From: Curtobacterium sp. ER1/6
GTDB lineage: Bacteria; Actinomycetota; Actinomycetes; Actinomycetales; Microbacteriaceae
Direction: 5' to 3'
Length of the DNA: 64,000 bases
Assembly: GCF_001742745.1 (NCBI RefSeq)
Contig: NZ_MJAK01000001.1
Coordinates: forward strand, 868,001 to 932,000
Shown here: one piece after another, positions 32,144-41,762 of the stretch
Numbering within the stretch: position 1 is the stretch's first letter
Layout: each line of letters begins with the position of its first letter
Notes under the pieces: model-generated
What the model was told of the DNA's origin: nothing
Seen by the model: the letters and a program-made list of their open reading frames with translations, nothing else
Database searches by the model: none
Made by a program: the position numbers and the translations under genes

Positions 32144-33133
32144 CTAGCTCCGGGCCCGGGTGCGCGGGTCGATGAGCCCGTACAGCAGGTCGACGACGAG
32201 GTTGGCGCCGAGCACGGCGAGGGTGATGAACAGGAAGATGCCCTGCATGAGCGCGTAGTCGTTGTTCGTGACCGCGGACAGGAGCTTCGACCCGATGCCC
32301 GGGTACGAGAACACCTGCTCGGTCACGACCGATCCCGACACGATGAAGCCGAGCGAGATCGCGAACCCGGCGACTGACGGCAGCACGGCGTTGCGGGCGG
32401 CGTAGTTGCGGAGGACCTTGCCGGGCGGCAGGCCCTTCGCGAGCGCCGTGGTGATGTAGTCCTCGGACAGCGTCGACACCATCATGTTCCGCATGCCGAG
32501 CAGCCAGCCGCCGAGCGAGGCGAGCACGATCGTCGCCGCCGGCAGCACGCCGTACTCGAGTGCCGACATCAGGAACGGGCCGTTGAATCCGGGGTCGAGG
32601 ACGACGTCGTAGCCGCCCTGGGCCGGGAACAGGTGGAGTCCGGTGGCGAAGAAGTACACCAGGATGAGCGCGAGCCAGAAGTACGGCACGGCGGCGAGCA
32701 GCGTGGTGGCCGGCACGAACGAGTCGAGCCAGGTGCCGGGCTTCCAGCCGACGAAGGCACCGAGGGCCACGCCGATCACCGCGGCCAGGATCGTGGCGAT
32801 CCCGACGAGGGCGATGGTCCACGGCAGCGAGCTCCCGATGACCTCGGTGACGGGTGCCGGGAAGTAGCTCACCGACACCCCGAGGTCACCGCGGAACACG
32901 TTGCCGAGGTACTGCCCGTACTGCACGATGAGCGGCTGCGAGGAGTCGCCACCGAGGAGCAGCTGGTACGCCTCCCTGGTCTCCGGGGTGATCTGCCCGC
33001 CGCGCTGCTGCAGCTTGGCGAGCAGGATGTCCACGGGGTTCCCGGGCAGGAGCCGGGGGATGATGAAGTTCAGCGTCAGGGCCGCCCACAGGGCGACGAC
33101 GTAGAAGCCGATCTTGCGCAGGAAGTACTGCAT
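32144..33133 (-). CDS. ABC importer permease, DppB-like
   Basis: 329 residues from ATG 33133. It has the DppB/OppB layout: first membrane segment at about 8-30 (YVVALWAALTLNFIIPRLLP, with PGNP following), a long extracytoplasmic loop, then five more segments. The EAA motif is DYITTALAKGLPPGKVLRNY. The stop TAG lies 12 bases before the DppC-like gene. It is the second gene of the importer operon, 28 bases behind the binding-protein gene. Confidence 0.93.
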   Translation of the reverse strand: MQYFLRKIGFYVVALWAALTLNFIIPRLLPGNPVDILLAKLQQRGGQITPETREAYQLLLGGDSSQPLIVQYGQYLGNVFRGDLGVSVSYFPAPVTEVIGSSLPWTIALVGIATILAAVIGVALGAFVGWKPGTWLDSFVPATTLLAAVPYFWLALILVYFFATGLHLFPAQGGYDVVLDPGFNGPFLMSALEYGVLPAATIVLASLGGWLLGMRNMMVSTLSEDYITTALAKGLPPGKVLRNYAARNAVLPSVAGFAISLGFIVSGSVVTEQVFSYPGIGSKLLSAVTNNDYALMQGIFLFITLAVLGANLVVDLLYGLIDPRTRARS

Positions 33134-33161
33134 ACGAGTGCTCCTCGGTCGCGGTCCGCCG

Positions 33162-34850
33162 TCAGCCCTTGACGGGCTTCAGGGCCTTGAACACCTCGGC
33201 GTTGTCCGGGCTGGCCCAGATCGCCGGGAAGGCGTACAGGTCGTCCTGGGTCGGCCAGCCGGTGAACTTCGCCGTGTGCACCTCGCTCGTCGTGCCGCCG
33301 GTGAGGATCGGGATGTACGGCATGTCCTCGACGAGGTGCTGCTGGATCGTGTCGAGTTCGGGCTGGGTCGCCGCGGTGTCCTCGGGGTTGATCGCCTTGA
33401 GCTTCGCGAGCGCGGCGTCGACGTCCGGGTTGCTGTAGCGGGACAGGTTCGTCGCGGCACCCTCGCCGACCTTCGCGGTGTTCGAGGTCGCGAGGTTGTT
33501 GTTGTAGAGGTAGTACGGGTTCGCGGTCGGGCCCTGGCCGAGCGAGTCGATCGCGAGCTGGAACTGCCCCTTGGTCTTCTTGTCGGTCCACTCGTTCCAC
33601 GACGACTGCTGCGCCTTGAGCTCGATGCCCGCGGCCTTGAGCTGCTGGGTCATCGTGTCGATGGCGGTGATGTAGTCGGTCCAGCCGGTGACGACCTCGA
33701 CGGTCAGCGAGAGCTTCTGCCCGTCCTTGGCGTAGATGCCGTCCGAGCCCTTCTCCCACCCGGCGCCCTCGAGCGTCGAGGCGGCCGCATCGGTGTCGGG
33801 CGAGTCCGGCATCACCGCCGGCTCGATCTCCTTCGAGATCATGTCCTGCTGCGTGGTGGTGAGGGCGAAGGTCGGCGAGATGTCGCTCGCGGTGTTCGCG
33901 AACGCCAGCGAGTTGAGCTGCTTGCGGTTGATCGCGTCGGCGACGGCGTGCCGGACGGCGGGGTCGGTCTGCGGTCCGGAGCACCCGAGGTCGGTGTTCG
34001 CGCAGGTGATCAGGGCCATCTGGTTCTGCCCGATCGTGATGCCGTCGTAGCCCGGGTAGTTGCCCTTGATGTCGTCCATGTTCGGGACGGGGCCGGTCTG
34101 CCAGTCGATCGAACCCTGCTTGAGCGCGTCGGCGCCGGCGGTGTTGCCGGAGAGCGACAGGTAGCGGACCGTCTTGACCTCCGGGGCACCGCCCCAGTAG
34201 TCCTCGTTCGCGGTCAGGGTGAACGCCTGCGCCTTGAAGTTGCCGAGCGTGTACGGGCCGGTGCCGACCGGCTCGCGCATGACGTCGGTGGCGGGGTCGA
34301 TGTCCTTCCACAGGTGCTCGGGCACGATCCAGGTCTTGCCGAGCAGGTTCGGGCCGAGCACGAACGACGGCTCGTCGAACGAGACGACGACCTTCGAGTC
34401 GCCCTCGGCCTTCGCGGTGCCGGTGTAGCCGATCGAGTTGAGCGACTTGTCCTGCTTGAGCATGTCGAGGGTGAACACGACGTCCTTCGCCGTGAAGGGC
34501 TTGCCGTCGCTCCACTTCGCACCCTCGCGGAGCTCGATGGTCAGCTGCGTGCCGTCGGCGTTCCACTCGTAGCTCTTGCCGAGGAGCGGCTTGGGGTCCT
34601 CGGTGTTCACGTTGGTGATGAAGAAGAGGCTCTCGTAGATGGTGCCGATGCCGCCGATGTTCGACGGGGACCACGGGTTGAAGTTGATCTGGTAGTCGCC
34701 GGACTGCCCGGTGTAGGCGACGAGGGTGCTCGCGGAGTCGGACGACGCCGCGGTCCCGCTCGAGCTGCAGCCGGTCAGGGCGAGCCCGGCGGTGGTGACG
34801 ATGGCCGCGGCTGCGATGGCGAGCCGCCGTGAACGGTTGAGTACTGACAT
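33162..34850 (-). CDS. Solute-binding lipoprotein, SBP family 5 (peptide/oligosaccharide type)
   Basis: 562 residues from ATG 34850. A lipoprotein signal is clear: basic RSRRLAIAAAAIVTTAGLAL with lipobox LTGC, acylated Cys28, then a Ser/Ala linker. The mature part is a family 5 binding protein: LREGAKWSDGKPFTAKDVVF and VGTGPYTLGNFKA are conserved signatures, and ALKQGSIDWQTG follows. It captures the substrate outside the membrane for the DppBCDF-like importer. Although family 5 is named for peptides, many members bind mannan- or xylan-derived oligosaccharides, and this operon ends in an alpha-galactosidase; the ligand is therefore more likely a galactose- or mannose-containing oligosaccharide (inference). 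Confidence 0.93.
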   Translation of the reverse strand: MSVLNRSRRLAIAAAAIVTTAGLALTGCSSSGTAASSDSASTLVAYTGQSGDYQINFNPWSPSNIGGIGTIYESLFFITNVNTEDPKPLLGKSYEWNADGTQLTIELREGAKWSDGKPFTAKDVVFTLDMLKQDKSLNSIGYTGTAKAEGDSKVVVSFDEPSFVLGPNLLGKTWIVPEHLWKDIDPATDVMREPVGTGPYTLGNFKAQAFTLTANEDYWGGAPEVKTVRYLSLSGNTAGADALKQGSIDWQTGPVPNMDDIKGNYPGYDGITIGQNQMALITCANTDLGCSGPQTDPAVRHAVADAINRKQLNSLAFANTASDISPTFALTTTQQDMISKEIEPAVMPDSPDTDAAASTLEGAGWEKGSDGIYAKDGQKLSLTVEVVTGWTDYITAIDTMTQQLKAAGIELKAQQSSWNEWTDKKTKGQFQLAIDSLGQGPTANPYYLYNNNLATSNTAKVGEGAATNLSRYSNPDVDAALAKLKAINPEDTAATQPELDTIQQHLVEDMPYIPILTGGTTSEVHTAKFTGWPTQDDLYAFPAIWASPDNAEVFKALKPVKG

Positions 34851-34888
34851 CGTTGTCCTCTCGGTCTGCTCCGTCGCAGTCCAGTTCG

Positions 34889-34927
34889 TTGACGGCGATT
34901 GTTACACGGCTAAACTAACCCGGTCAA
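34889..34927. promoter_or_regulatory. Overlapping divergent promoters with a probable ROK operator
   Basis: Plus strand (beta-mannosidase): -35 TTGACG at 34889-34894, 16-base spacer, -10 TAAACT at 34911-34916. Minus strand (importer): -35 TTGACC at 34922-34927, 17-base spacer, -10 TAACAA at 34899-34904. A 19-base element at 34901-34919, beginning GTTA and ending AAACTAAC, overlaps both -10 boxes and recurs at 41763-41781 before the beta-galactosidase gene. Confidence 0.65.
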
Positions 34928-34956
34928 GCATCTGCACGACGAACTGAGGAGGCGCG

Positions 34957-37491
34957 ATGAAGCGCACGACACTGGACGGCCCCTGGACCCTCGAGGCGGT
35001 GACCGGTCCGGCGGAGTCCGAGCCGTTCCGGACCCCCACCGAGGCGGTGGTGCCGGGATGCGTGCACACCGACCTCCTCCGCGCGGGGCGGATCCCGGAC
35101 CCGTTCGACGGCGACGGCGAGGCGGCGACCCAGTGGATCGGCGACACCGTGTGGCGCTACCGCCGCACTTTCACCTGGGACAGCACGGACACCGAGCACG
35201 TCGTCGGCACGGGTACCGCGGAACGGCACGACCTCGTGGCCGAGGGGCTCGACACCCTCTCGACGATCGAGCTGAACGGGCTGGTCGTCGGCACGACCGC
35301 GAACCAGCACCGCTCCTACCGGTTCCCGGTCGGCCACCTCCTCCGACCGGGCGACAACGAGCTCGTGGTCACGTTCGACGCACCGGTGCCGGCCGCCGTC
35401 CGGCTGTCCGAGCAGCACGGCGGCGAGCTCCCCCACGTCAACCACCACCCGTACAACGCGCTCCGCAAGAACGCGTCGAACTTCGGCTGGGACTGGGGCG
35501 TCGACGTCGCCACGAGCGGCATCTGGCGCTCGATCGGCATCGAGTCCTGGAGCGGTGTGCGGATCGCCGCGGTCCGCCCCCTCGTCGACGTCGACGGCGC
35601 CACCGGCGTGCTCACCGCGCACGTCGACGTCGAGGACGCCGGCACCACCGGCGGCTTCCGCCAGCACATCGGCTCGGCTCCGGTGACCGACGGCACCACC
35701 GGCACCGGCCTGGAGGCGCGCGTCACCGTTTCCGGACACGGCGCGTCCGTCTCCGGGTCGCGTCCGGTCTCCGGCGGTCGCGCCGCCGGGTCCGCTGCGG
35801 TCCGCCTCGAGCTCTCCGACGTCGCGGTCTGGTGGCCGCGGGGCCACGGCGAGCAGCCGCTCTACGACGTCCGCGTCGAGGTCGGTGACGACGTCTGGAC
35901 CGGCCGCGTCGGCTTCCGGACGGTCACGCTCGACACCGCTGCCGACGCCGGCGGTGCGCCGTTCCTGCTCCGGGTCAACGACGAGCCCGTGATCGTGCGC
36001 GGCGCGAACTGGATCCCGGACCATGCGTACCTGACCGAGATGACGCCGGAGCGCTACACCGAGCGCATCGACGACGCGATCGAGGCGAACGTCAACCTGC
36101 TCCGCATCTGGGGCGGCGGGATCTACGAGTCCGACGACCTGTACAACCGCTGCGACGAACTCGGCGTGCTCGTGTGGCAGGACTTCCTCTTCGCCTGCGC
36201 CGCCTACGCCGAGGAACCCTGGCTCGCCGACGAGGTCGAGCCCGAGGTCCGCGAAGCGGTCACCCGCCTCAGCCCACACCCGTCGCTCGTGGTCTGGAAC
36301 GGCAACAACGAGAACCTCGTCGCGTACGCCGAGTGGGGCTGGCGGCCGTCGCTCGTCGGGCGGACCTGGGGCAACGGGTACTACCGGTCCCTGCTGCCCG
36401 CGGTCGTCGCCGAGCTCGACCCGACCCGGCCGTACACCCCGGGCAGCCCGTTCTCGTTCGACGAGTACCTGCACCCGAACGACGACCGCAACGGCACCGT
36501 GCACATCTGGGACGTCTGGAACACGAAGGACTACACCGCCTACGCCGACTGGCACCCCCGGTTCGTGGCCGAGTTCGGGTACCAGGGCCCGCCCACCTGG
36601 TCGACGCTCACCGCCGTGGTGCACGACGAGCCCCTCGACCCGGACGGCCACGAGATGCTCGTGCACCAGAAGGCGCACGAGGGCAACCGGAAGCTCGCGG
36701 ACGGCATGTGCGGACACCTGCCCGAGCCGCGGAACATCGAGGACTGGCACTGGGCGGCGCAGCTGAACCAGGCGCACGCGATCCGGTTCGGCATGGACTG
36801 GTTCCGGTCCCGCACGCCCGACAACACCGGCATGGTCGTCTGGCAGCTGAACGACGACTGGCCCGTGGTCTCGTGGGCGCTCGTCGACCACGCCGGGCAC
36901 CGGAAGCCCGTCTGGTACGCCGTGCGGCAGGCCTACCGTCCGGTCCTCGCCACCGTGCAGCCGTCGGAGGACGGTGCCGGCACGGAGGTCGTCGTCGTGA
37001 ACGCCGGCGCCGGTGCGGTCACGGACGACCTCGTCGTCGAGCGGCGGTCCTTCGACGGCACGGTGCTCGCGTCGACGAGCGCGTCCGTGACGGTTGCCCC
37101 GGCGGACGCGGTACGGGTGCCGCTGCCGGTCGAGGTCGCTCGGTCGGAGGACGCCGCCGGCGAGGTCCTCGTCGTCACCGGCACGTCCTCCGGTCGGCGG
37201 GTGCACGACCTCGCCGAGGTGGTGGACCAGCGACTCGCGCGCCGACCGTTCACGACCGAGGTGGAGCCGACCGACGACGGCGCCCGGGTCACGGTCACGG
37301 CGACCGGGTACGTCCGCGACCTGTCGCTCTTCCCGGACCGGCTCGTGGCGAGCGCCCGCGTGGACGAGGGTCTGGTGTCCCTGCTGCCGGGCGAGCACGT
37401 CGTGTTCACCGTGTCCCGCGTGCCGGGCGTCGACGCCGAGGCGCTCGTCGGCCCGCTGGTCCTCCGGCACGCCGGCGACCTGCTCGACTGA
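34957..37491 (+). CDS. Beta-mannosidase, GH2
   Basis: 844 residues from ATG 34957, with GAGGAGG 6 bases upstream. It is a GH2 enzyme of the beta-mannosidase branch: PGCVHTDLLRAGRIPDPF near the N-terminus, FGWDWGVDVATSGIWR in the sugar-binding domain, NLLRIWGGGIYESDDLYNRC and WQDFLFACAAY in the barrel. The acid/base is E452 (WNGNNENL) and the nucleophile E539 (VAEFGYQGPP). No signal peptide, so it cleaves imported mannosides in the cytoplasm, releasing mannose from the non-reducing end. It is divergent from the importer operon through a shared operator and ends at a strong bidirectional terminator. Confidence 0.94.
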   Translation: MKRTTLDGPWTLEAVTGPAESEPFRTPTEAVVPGCVHTDLLRAGRIPDPFDGDGEAATQWIGDTVWRYRRTFTWDSTDTEHVVGTGTAERHDLVAEGLDTLSTIELNGLVVGTTANQHRSYRFPVGHLLRPGDNELVVTFDAPVPAAVRLSEQHGGELPHVNHHPYNALRKNASNFGWDWGVDVATSGIWRSIGIESWSGVRIAAVRPLVDVDGATGVLTAHVDVEDAGTTGGFRQHIGSAPVTDGTTGTGLEARVTVSGHGASVSGSRPVSGGRAAGSAAVRLELSDVAVWWPRGHGEQPLYDVRVEVGDDVWTGRVGFRTVTLDTAADAGGAPFLLRVNDEPVIVRGANWIPDHAYLTEMTPERYTERIDDAIEANVNLLRIWGGGIYESDDLYNRCDELGVLVWQDFLFACAAYAEEPWLADEVEPEVREAVTRLSPHPSLVVWNGNNENLVAYAEWGWRPSLVGRTWGNGYYRSLLPAVVAELDPTRPYTPGSPFSFDEYLHPNDDRNGTVHIWDVWNTKDYTAYADWHPRFVAEFGYQGPPTWSTLTAVVHDEPLDPDGHEMLVHQKAHEGNRKLADGMCGHLPEPRNIEDWHWAAQLNQAHAIRFGMDWFRSRTPDNTGMVVWQLNDDWPVVSWALVDHAGHRKPVWYAVRQAYRPVLATVQPSEDGAGTEVVVVNAGAGAVTDDLVVERRSFDGTVLASTSASVTVAPADAVRVPLPVEVARSEDAAGEVLVVTGTSSGRRVHDLAEVVDQRLARRPFTTEVEPTDDGARVTVTATGYVRDLSLFPDRLVASARVDEGLVSLLPGEHVVFTVSRVPGVDAEALVGPLVLRHAGDLLD

Positions 37492-37497
37492 CGTGGA

Positions 37498-37540
37498 ACG
37501 ACGAACGGGGCCCTGCATGTGCAGGGCCCCGTTGGTCGTT
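37498..37540. terminator. Bidirectional terminator between the beta-mannosidase and alpha-galactosidase genes
   Basis: 13-bp GC-rich stem, arms ACGGGGCCCTGCA (37505-37517) and its complement (37520-37532), enclosed by a weaker outer AACGAC/GTCGTT pairing. It is 6 bases after one stop codon and 3 bases from the other. Confidence 0.85.
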
Positions 37541-37543
37541 GCG

Positions 37544-39697
37544 TCAGACCGCCTGCGCCTCGAGCACCAGCGCGGTGCCGGGCGCGAGCGACGGCAGCCG
37601 GACCCCGAGGTCCTCGAGCACCGCTCCGGACAGCTCGACGCTCCCCCGCTCGAGCCACGGCGTCCGGGTGACGTCCACGCCCTTCGGCACGCGCAGCCCG
37701 GTCACCGGCGCCACCCGGTAGCGCCGGCGGCGGTCGAGCCCACGGAAACGCAGCGGCACCGCGAGCGCCCGCGGTCCGGTCTCCGTCCGGACGACCCGCG
37801 CGAGCGCGCGGTCCCGGTCGGCGCCGACGACGACGGTCGTCGCAAGCCCCGCGTCCCCGAGGTCCACGTGGTGCACCCGCCCGGAGTGCAGCAGCCCGCG
37901 TTCCCGCTTGTAGAGCGCCGTCCACTCCCGCAGCCGGTCGCGCTCGGCGGCCGTGCAGCGCGTGACGTCCGTCTCGATGCCGGCGCTGCCGAACAGCGAC
38001 ACCGCCATCCGGAAGTCCAGGTCGAGGTGTCGGCCCGTGGTGTGGGAGACCTCGGGGCCGACGTGCGAGCCGATCAGCTCCGGCGGCAGCAGCAGCTCCG
38101 TCCACCGCTGGATCGCGAGCCGCTCCATCGCGTCGTTCGAGTCCGAGGCCCACACCCGGTCGGTCCGCTCGAGCACCCCGAGGTCGACCCGGGCGCCGCC
38201 GGAGGCACAGGCCTCGATCTCGAGCCACGGGTGTCGTCGGCGCAGCTCGTCCATCACGGCGTACACCCCGCGCGTGTGGGCACCGAGGCCGACCCGTCCC
38301 GCGTGCACGGTCTGCACGACGTCGCGGTTCTGGTCCCACTTCACGAAGTCCACGTGGTGCTCCTCGATCACCGCGGACATCCGGTCGAGCACGTGCTCGC
38401 GGACATCGGCGTGCGCGAAGTCGAGCGTGTACTCGTGCCGCCAGGTCCGCGCCCGGTCGGGGTCCTGCAGGAACCAGTCCGGGTGCGCCTCGGCCAGGGC
38501 GGACACCGGGCTGACGCACTCCGGCTCGAACCAGAGCCCGAAGTCCATCCCGAGCGCGCGCACCCCGTCGACCAGCGGGCCGAGCCCGTCCGGCCAGACC
38601 TCGGCGTCCACCGTCCAGTCGCCGAGCGACGTCGTGTCGGACCGGCGGCCGGTGAACCAGCCGTCGTCGAGCACGAACCGCTCGACCCCGACGTCGGCCG
38701 CCGCTCGGGCCAGCTCGAGCAGCGGTTCCAGCTCCTGCCGGAAGTACACCGCCTCCCACGTGTTGAGGACGACCGGTCGCGGACTGACCGGGTGCCCCGG
38801 GCGTGCACGCAACGAGTCGTGCAGTCGCGCCGACAGCCCGTCGAGTCCGCCGTCGCTCCACACGAAGACCGTCTCGGGTGCCGTGAACCCCTCCGCCGGT
38901 CGGAGCACCACCTCGCCCGCCCGCAGCAGTTCGCCCGCGCCGAGCAGGGTCCGCGCCTCCGCCAGCCGGTCGATGCGGTGCACGGTGTCCGCACTCCACG
39001 CCGGGTGCACCGCCCACAGCTCGCCGAGCGCGTCGTCGAAGCCGGTCGTGCCGAGGATCGTCAGGGTCGGGGCGTCGTGACCCGTCCGACCGCGGCGGCT
39101 CTCGCGCACGTGCACCCCGTCGGTCAGGGCCCGTCGCTGCGGGGTCCGCTCGCGCGTCCACTTCCCGGCCAGGTCGAGCACCTCGGTAGCACGCTCCCCC
39201 ACCGGCAGCACGGCTTCGAGCGCGGTCAGCTCGACGTCCTCGACACCGGTGTTGGTGACCGTCTGCCGCACCCGGAGCACGCCGGCGGCATCGAGGGCGA
39301 GGACGATCGACAGCGTCAGCTCGTCCGACACCGCGTCGACCACGAGCTCGGTGTCGGTCCCGGCGACCGCGGCCTCGTGCCAGACGGGGACGAGCGGTCG
39401 CCCGCCGACCTGCCCGGCGATCCCCGGTCGCCCCTCCCACCCGTCGTGCTCGGTGGGCAGCAGCGTCAGCGGCCACGCGGCGTCGTAGGCGCTCGGCGAG
39501 ACCGCACGGTCCTGCGCGAGCACGAGGTCCGCGGCGTCCGCGGCCGCGACCGGTCCGGTGTCCCGACCCCAGTGCAGCACCTCGGGCAGCCCGTCCGGAC
39601 GACTCGCGAGCACCAGCGCGACGCCGCCCCCGCGCAGCACGTGCACGGTCCGCTCCGGCAGCCCGGCCTCGGTGACGGCGCGCTCCACGACGGTCAT
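37544..39697 (-). CDS. Alpha-galactosidase, GH36 (second copy)
   Basis: 717 residues from ATG 39697, overlapping the beta-galactosidase stop (ATGA). This is a canonical bacterial GH36 enzyme: the nucleophile is D455 in VKWDQN, the acid/base Asp lies in WASDSND, and barrel motifs NTWEAVYF, LDDGWFTGRR, FGLWFEPECVSP and CASGGARVDLG are all present. It keeps the TTSLGDW segment typical of the AgaA/Aga36 type. No signal peptide; cytoplasmic. It removes alpha-galactosyl residues from raffinose-family sugars or galactomanno-oligosaccharides. It differs in its nucleophile motif (KWDQN versus KMDDN) from the GH36 at 27176-29326, so the two probably have different substrates. Confidence 0.94.
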   Translation of the reverse strand: MTVVERAVTEAGLPERTVHVLRGGGVALVLASRPDGLPEVLHWGRDTGPVAAADAADLVLAQDRAVSPSAYDAAWPLTLLPTEHDGWEGRPGIAGQVGGRPLVPVWHEAAVAGTDTELVVDAVSDELTLSIVLALDAAGVLRVRQTVTNTGVEDVELTALEAVLPVGERATEVLDLAGKWTRERTPQRRALTDGVHVRESRRGRTGHDAPTLTILGTTGFDDALGELWAVHPAWSADTVHRIDRLAEARTLLGAGELLRAGEVVLRPAEGFTAPETVFVWSDGGLDGLSARLHDSLRARPGHPVSPRPVVLNTWEAVYFRQELEPLLELARAAADVGVERFVLDDGWFTGRRSDTTSLGDWTVDAEVWPDGLGPLVDGVRALGMDFGLWFEPECVSPVSALAEAHPDWFLQDPDRARTWRHEYTLDFAHADVREHVLDRMSAVIEEHHVDFVKWDQNRDVVQTVHAGRVGLGAHTRGVYAVMDELRRRHPWLEIEACASGGARVDLGVLERTDRVWASDSNDAMERLAIQRWTELLLPPELIGSHVGPEVSHTTGRHLDLDFRMAVSLFGSAGIETDVTRCTAAERDRLREWTALYKRERGLLHSGRVHHVDLGDAGLATTVVVGADRDRALARVVRTETGPRALAVPLRFRGLDRRRRYRVAPVTGLRVPKGVDVTRTPWLERGSVELSGAVLEDLGVRLPSLAPGTALVLEAQAV

Positions 39698-41709
39698 GCG
39701 GTCACCGCCTCGAGCAGCACGCGGACGCCACCGGCGGGCACGACGGTCTCCGGGCCCTGCCCGGAGCCGTCGAGCAGGTCGGTGCCGGAGGCGACGACCG
39801 TGACGTCGTCGTCGCGGTGGTTGAGGAGGAAGAGGACCCCGGAACCGTCGTCTCGGACGCGACGCACCGCCTCCAGGCCGGGAGGCGCGGTGACCGTCCG
39901 CGGGACCGCCCGCTCCTCGACGACCCGGTCCACGATCCGCTGCACGCCGTCCTGCTCGAGCATCGCGGAGACGTACCAGGCGCCGCCACCGGCGGCGCGG
40001 CGGGTCACCGCCGGACGACCGGCGAGCGGGCCGTCGACGTGCCGGAGCACGACGTCGGCGTCCTCGACCACCAGGTCCTCGGCCCAGTCGGTGACGAGCG
40101 TGCCGTCGTCGAGCCGCGCGTGCTGGTCGCGCTGGAGCGGGACGAACTCCTCCGCCCACACGCCCAGGACGTCGCGGAATGCACCCGGGTAGCCGCCGGG
40201 CAGCACCCGCGCGGTCTCGTCCACGATGCCCGACGCGTAGGTGACGAGCAGGGTCGCGCCGCGGTCGACCACGGCGCTGATGCGCGCTGCCGACGCCGCG
40301 TCGACGACGAACAGCGTCGGCAGGACGACCACGTCGTACCCGCTCAGGTCGGCGTCGAGCGGGACCACGTCCGTGGTGACCTGCCGACGCCAGAACGCGG
40401 TGTGCCACGCCCGGACCTCGTGCCCGTACCGGAGCCCCCGGTGCGGCTTGAGCCCGGCCTGCAACGCCCAGCCCGACGCCTCGTCCACGACGATCGCGAC
40501 CCGGGCGGCTTCGACGGGTGCGCCCTGCACCGGGGCGAGCGCCTCGAGCGCACGGCCGAGGGCGCACACTTCACGCCAGACGCGGGTCCGGGTGCCGGCG
40601 TGCGGGACCATCGCGGAGTGGAACTGCTCGGCACCCGCGGTCGAGGCGCGCCACTGGAAGAACAGCGCGCCGTCCGACCCCCGGGCGACGTGCGCCAGGG
40701 AGTTCCGGATCAGCTCGCCGGGCTCCTTCGCCCGGTTGCGCTGCTGCCAGCTCGGCCCGCCGGTCGAGTGCTCCATGAGCAGCCACGGGGTGCAACCGCG
40801 GGCGATGCCGCGCATCCGGTCGGCGGACGCCGCAAGGTCCTCGGCGCGGTCCGGGTCGTCCACCAACGTGTAGTGGTCGTTCGCGGGGATGGCGACGTGC
40901 TCTGCCCACCCGGCGTAGTCGACCACGTGCGAGCCGGCACCGACCATGAAGTTCGTGGTGACCGGCACGTCCGAGTGCCGCTCGATGGCGTCGCGCTCGG
41001 CCGTGTAGTGCGCCAGCAGGGCGTCCGAGGAGTACCGCTCGAAGTCGAGGGCCAGGCCCGGGTTCGGCGCGCCGCCGACACCGCGGGGCGGCGAGACCTC
41101 CTCGAACGACGTGTAGGTGTGGCCCCAGAAGGCCGCGCCCCAGGCCGCGTTCGCCGCGTCGACGTCCGGGTACCTCGCCCGGAGCCACCGCCGGAAGTCC
41201 GCTGCCGACACCTCGCAGAAGCAGCGGGCGTTGCCGCCGCCGAGCTCGTTGCTGACGTGCCACAGCCGCACGGCGGGGTGCCGGCCGTACCGATCGGCCA
41301 GCGCGTCGACGATGCGCAGGGCGTGCTCGCGGAACACCGGGGACGCGGGGCACCAACCGAGACGGCCCCCGGGACGTTCGCGCCGCTCGGTGGCGTCGAC
41401 GGGCAGCACCTCGGGGTGCGCGGTCAGCAGCCAGTTCGGCGGGGCCGCCGTCGGGGTCGCGAGGTCGACCGCGATGCCGTTGGCGTGCAGCAGGTCGAGC
41501 ACCTCGTCGAGCCAGGACCACGTGAACTCCGCCGGCGACCGCTCGAGCAGCGCCCACGAGAACACCCCGACCGTGACCAGGTTCACGCCGGCCTCCCGCA
41601 TCAGGCGGACGTCCTCGTCCCACACCTCGCGCGGCCACTGCTCGGGACTGTAGTCACCTCCGAAGGACAGACCCTCGGTGGGCCAGGGCACGGAACGGGC
41701 AGCGGTCAC
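39694..41709 (-). CDS. Beta-galactosidase, GH42
   Basis: 671 residues from GTG 41709, chosen because AAGGAG lies 5 bases upstream; an in-frame ATG at 41742 has no ribosome binding site. GH42 layout is complete: N-terminal barrel with FGGDYSPEQWPREVWDED, acid/base E155 (WHVSNELGG), nucleophile E313 (LLMEHSTGG), the zinc-type cysteine cluster region NARCFCEVSAADF, then the trimerisation domain and a small C-terminal beta domain. Cytoplasmic. GH42 enzymes prefer short galacto-oligosaccharides or arabinogalactan fragments over lactose. First gene of a two-gene unit with the GH36 enzyme. Confidence 0.94.
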   Translation of the reverse strand: MTAARSVPWPTEGLSFGGDYSPEQWPREVWDEDVRLMREAGVNLVTVGVFSWALLERSPAEFTWSWLDEVLDLLHANGIAVDLATPTAAPPNWLLTAHPEVLPVDATERRERPGGRLGWCPASPVFREHALRIVDALADRYGRHPAVRLWHVSNELGGGNARCFCEVSAADFRRWLRARYPDVDAANAAWGAAFWGHTYTSFEEVSPPRGVGGAPNPGLALDFERYSSDALLAHYTAERDAIERHSDVPVTTNFMVGAGSHVVDYAGWAEHVAIPANDHYTLVDDPDRAEDLAASADRMRGIARGCTPWLLMEHSTGGPSWQQRNRAKEPGELIRNSLAHVARGSDGALFFQWRASTAGAEQFHSAMVPHAGTRTRVWREVCALGRALEALAPVQGAPVEAARVAIVVDEASGWALQAGLKPHRGLRYGHEVRAWHTAFWRRQVTTDVVPLDADLSGYDVVVLPTLFVVDAASAARISAVVDRGATLLVTYASGIVDETARVLPGGYPGAFRDVLGVWAEEFVPLQRDQHARLDDGTLVTDWAEDLVVEDADVVLRHVDGPLAGRPAVTRRAAGGGAWYVSAMLEQDGVQRIVDRVVEERAVPRTVTAPPGLEAVRRVRDDGSGVLFLLNHRDDDVTVVASGTDLLDGSGQGPETVVPAGGVRVLLEAVTA

Positions 41710-41762
41710 GACATCTCCTTCGACGGTGGACCGCACCAGCATCCCGTCCGCATCGGGTCTTT

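Noticed and set aside
34924..37518. An 864-residue minus-strand frame opposite the beta-mannosidase
   Set aside because: It mirrors the codon structure of the real GH2 gene and shows no domain of its own.
37094..40192. A 1032-residue plus-strand frame across the GH2 3' end and the GH36 gene
   Set aside because: It runs through a strong terminator and reads as low-complexity shadow sequence; the opposite strand encodes GH36 with intact catalytic motifs.
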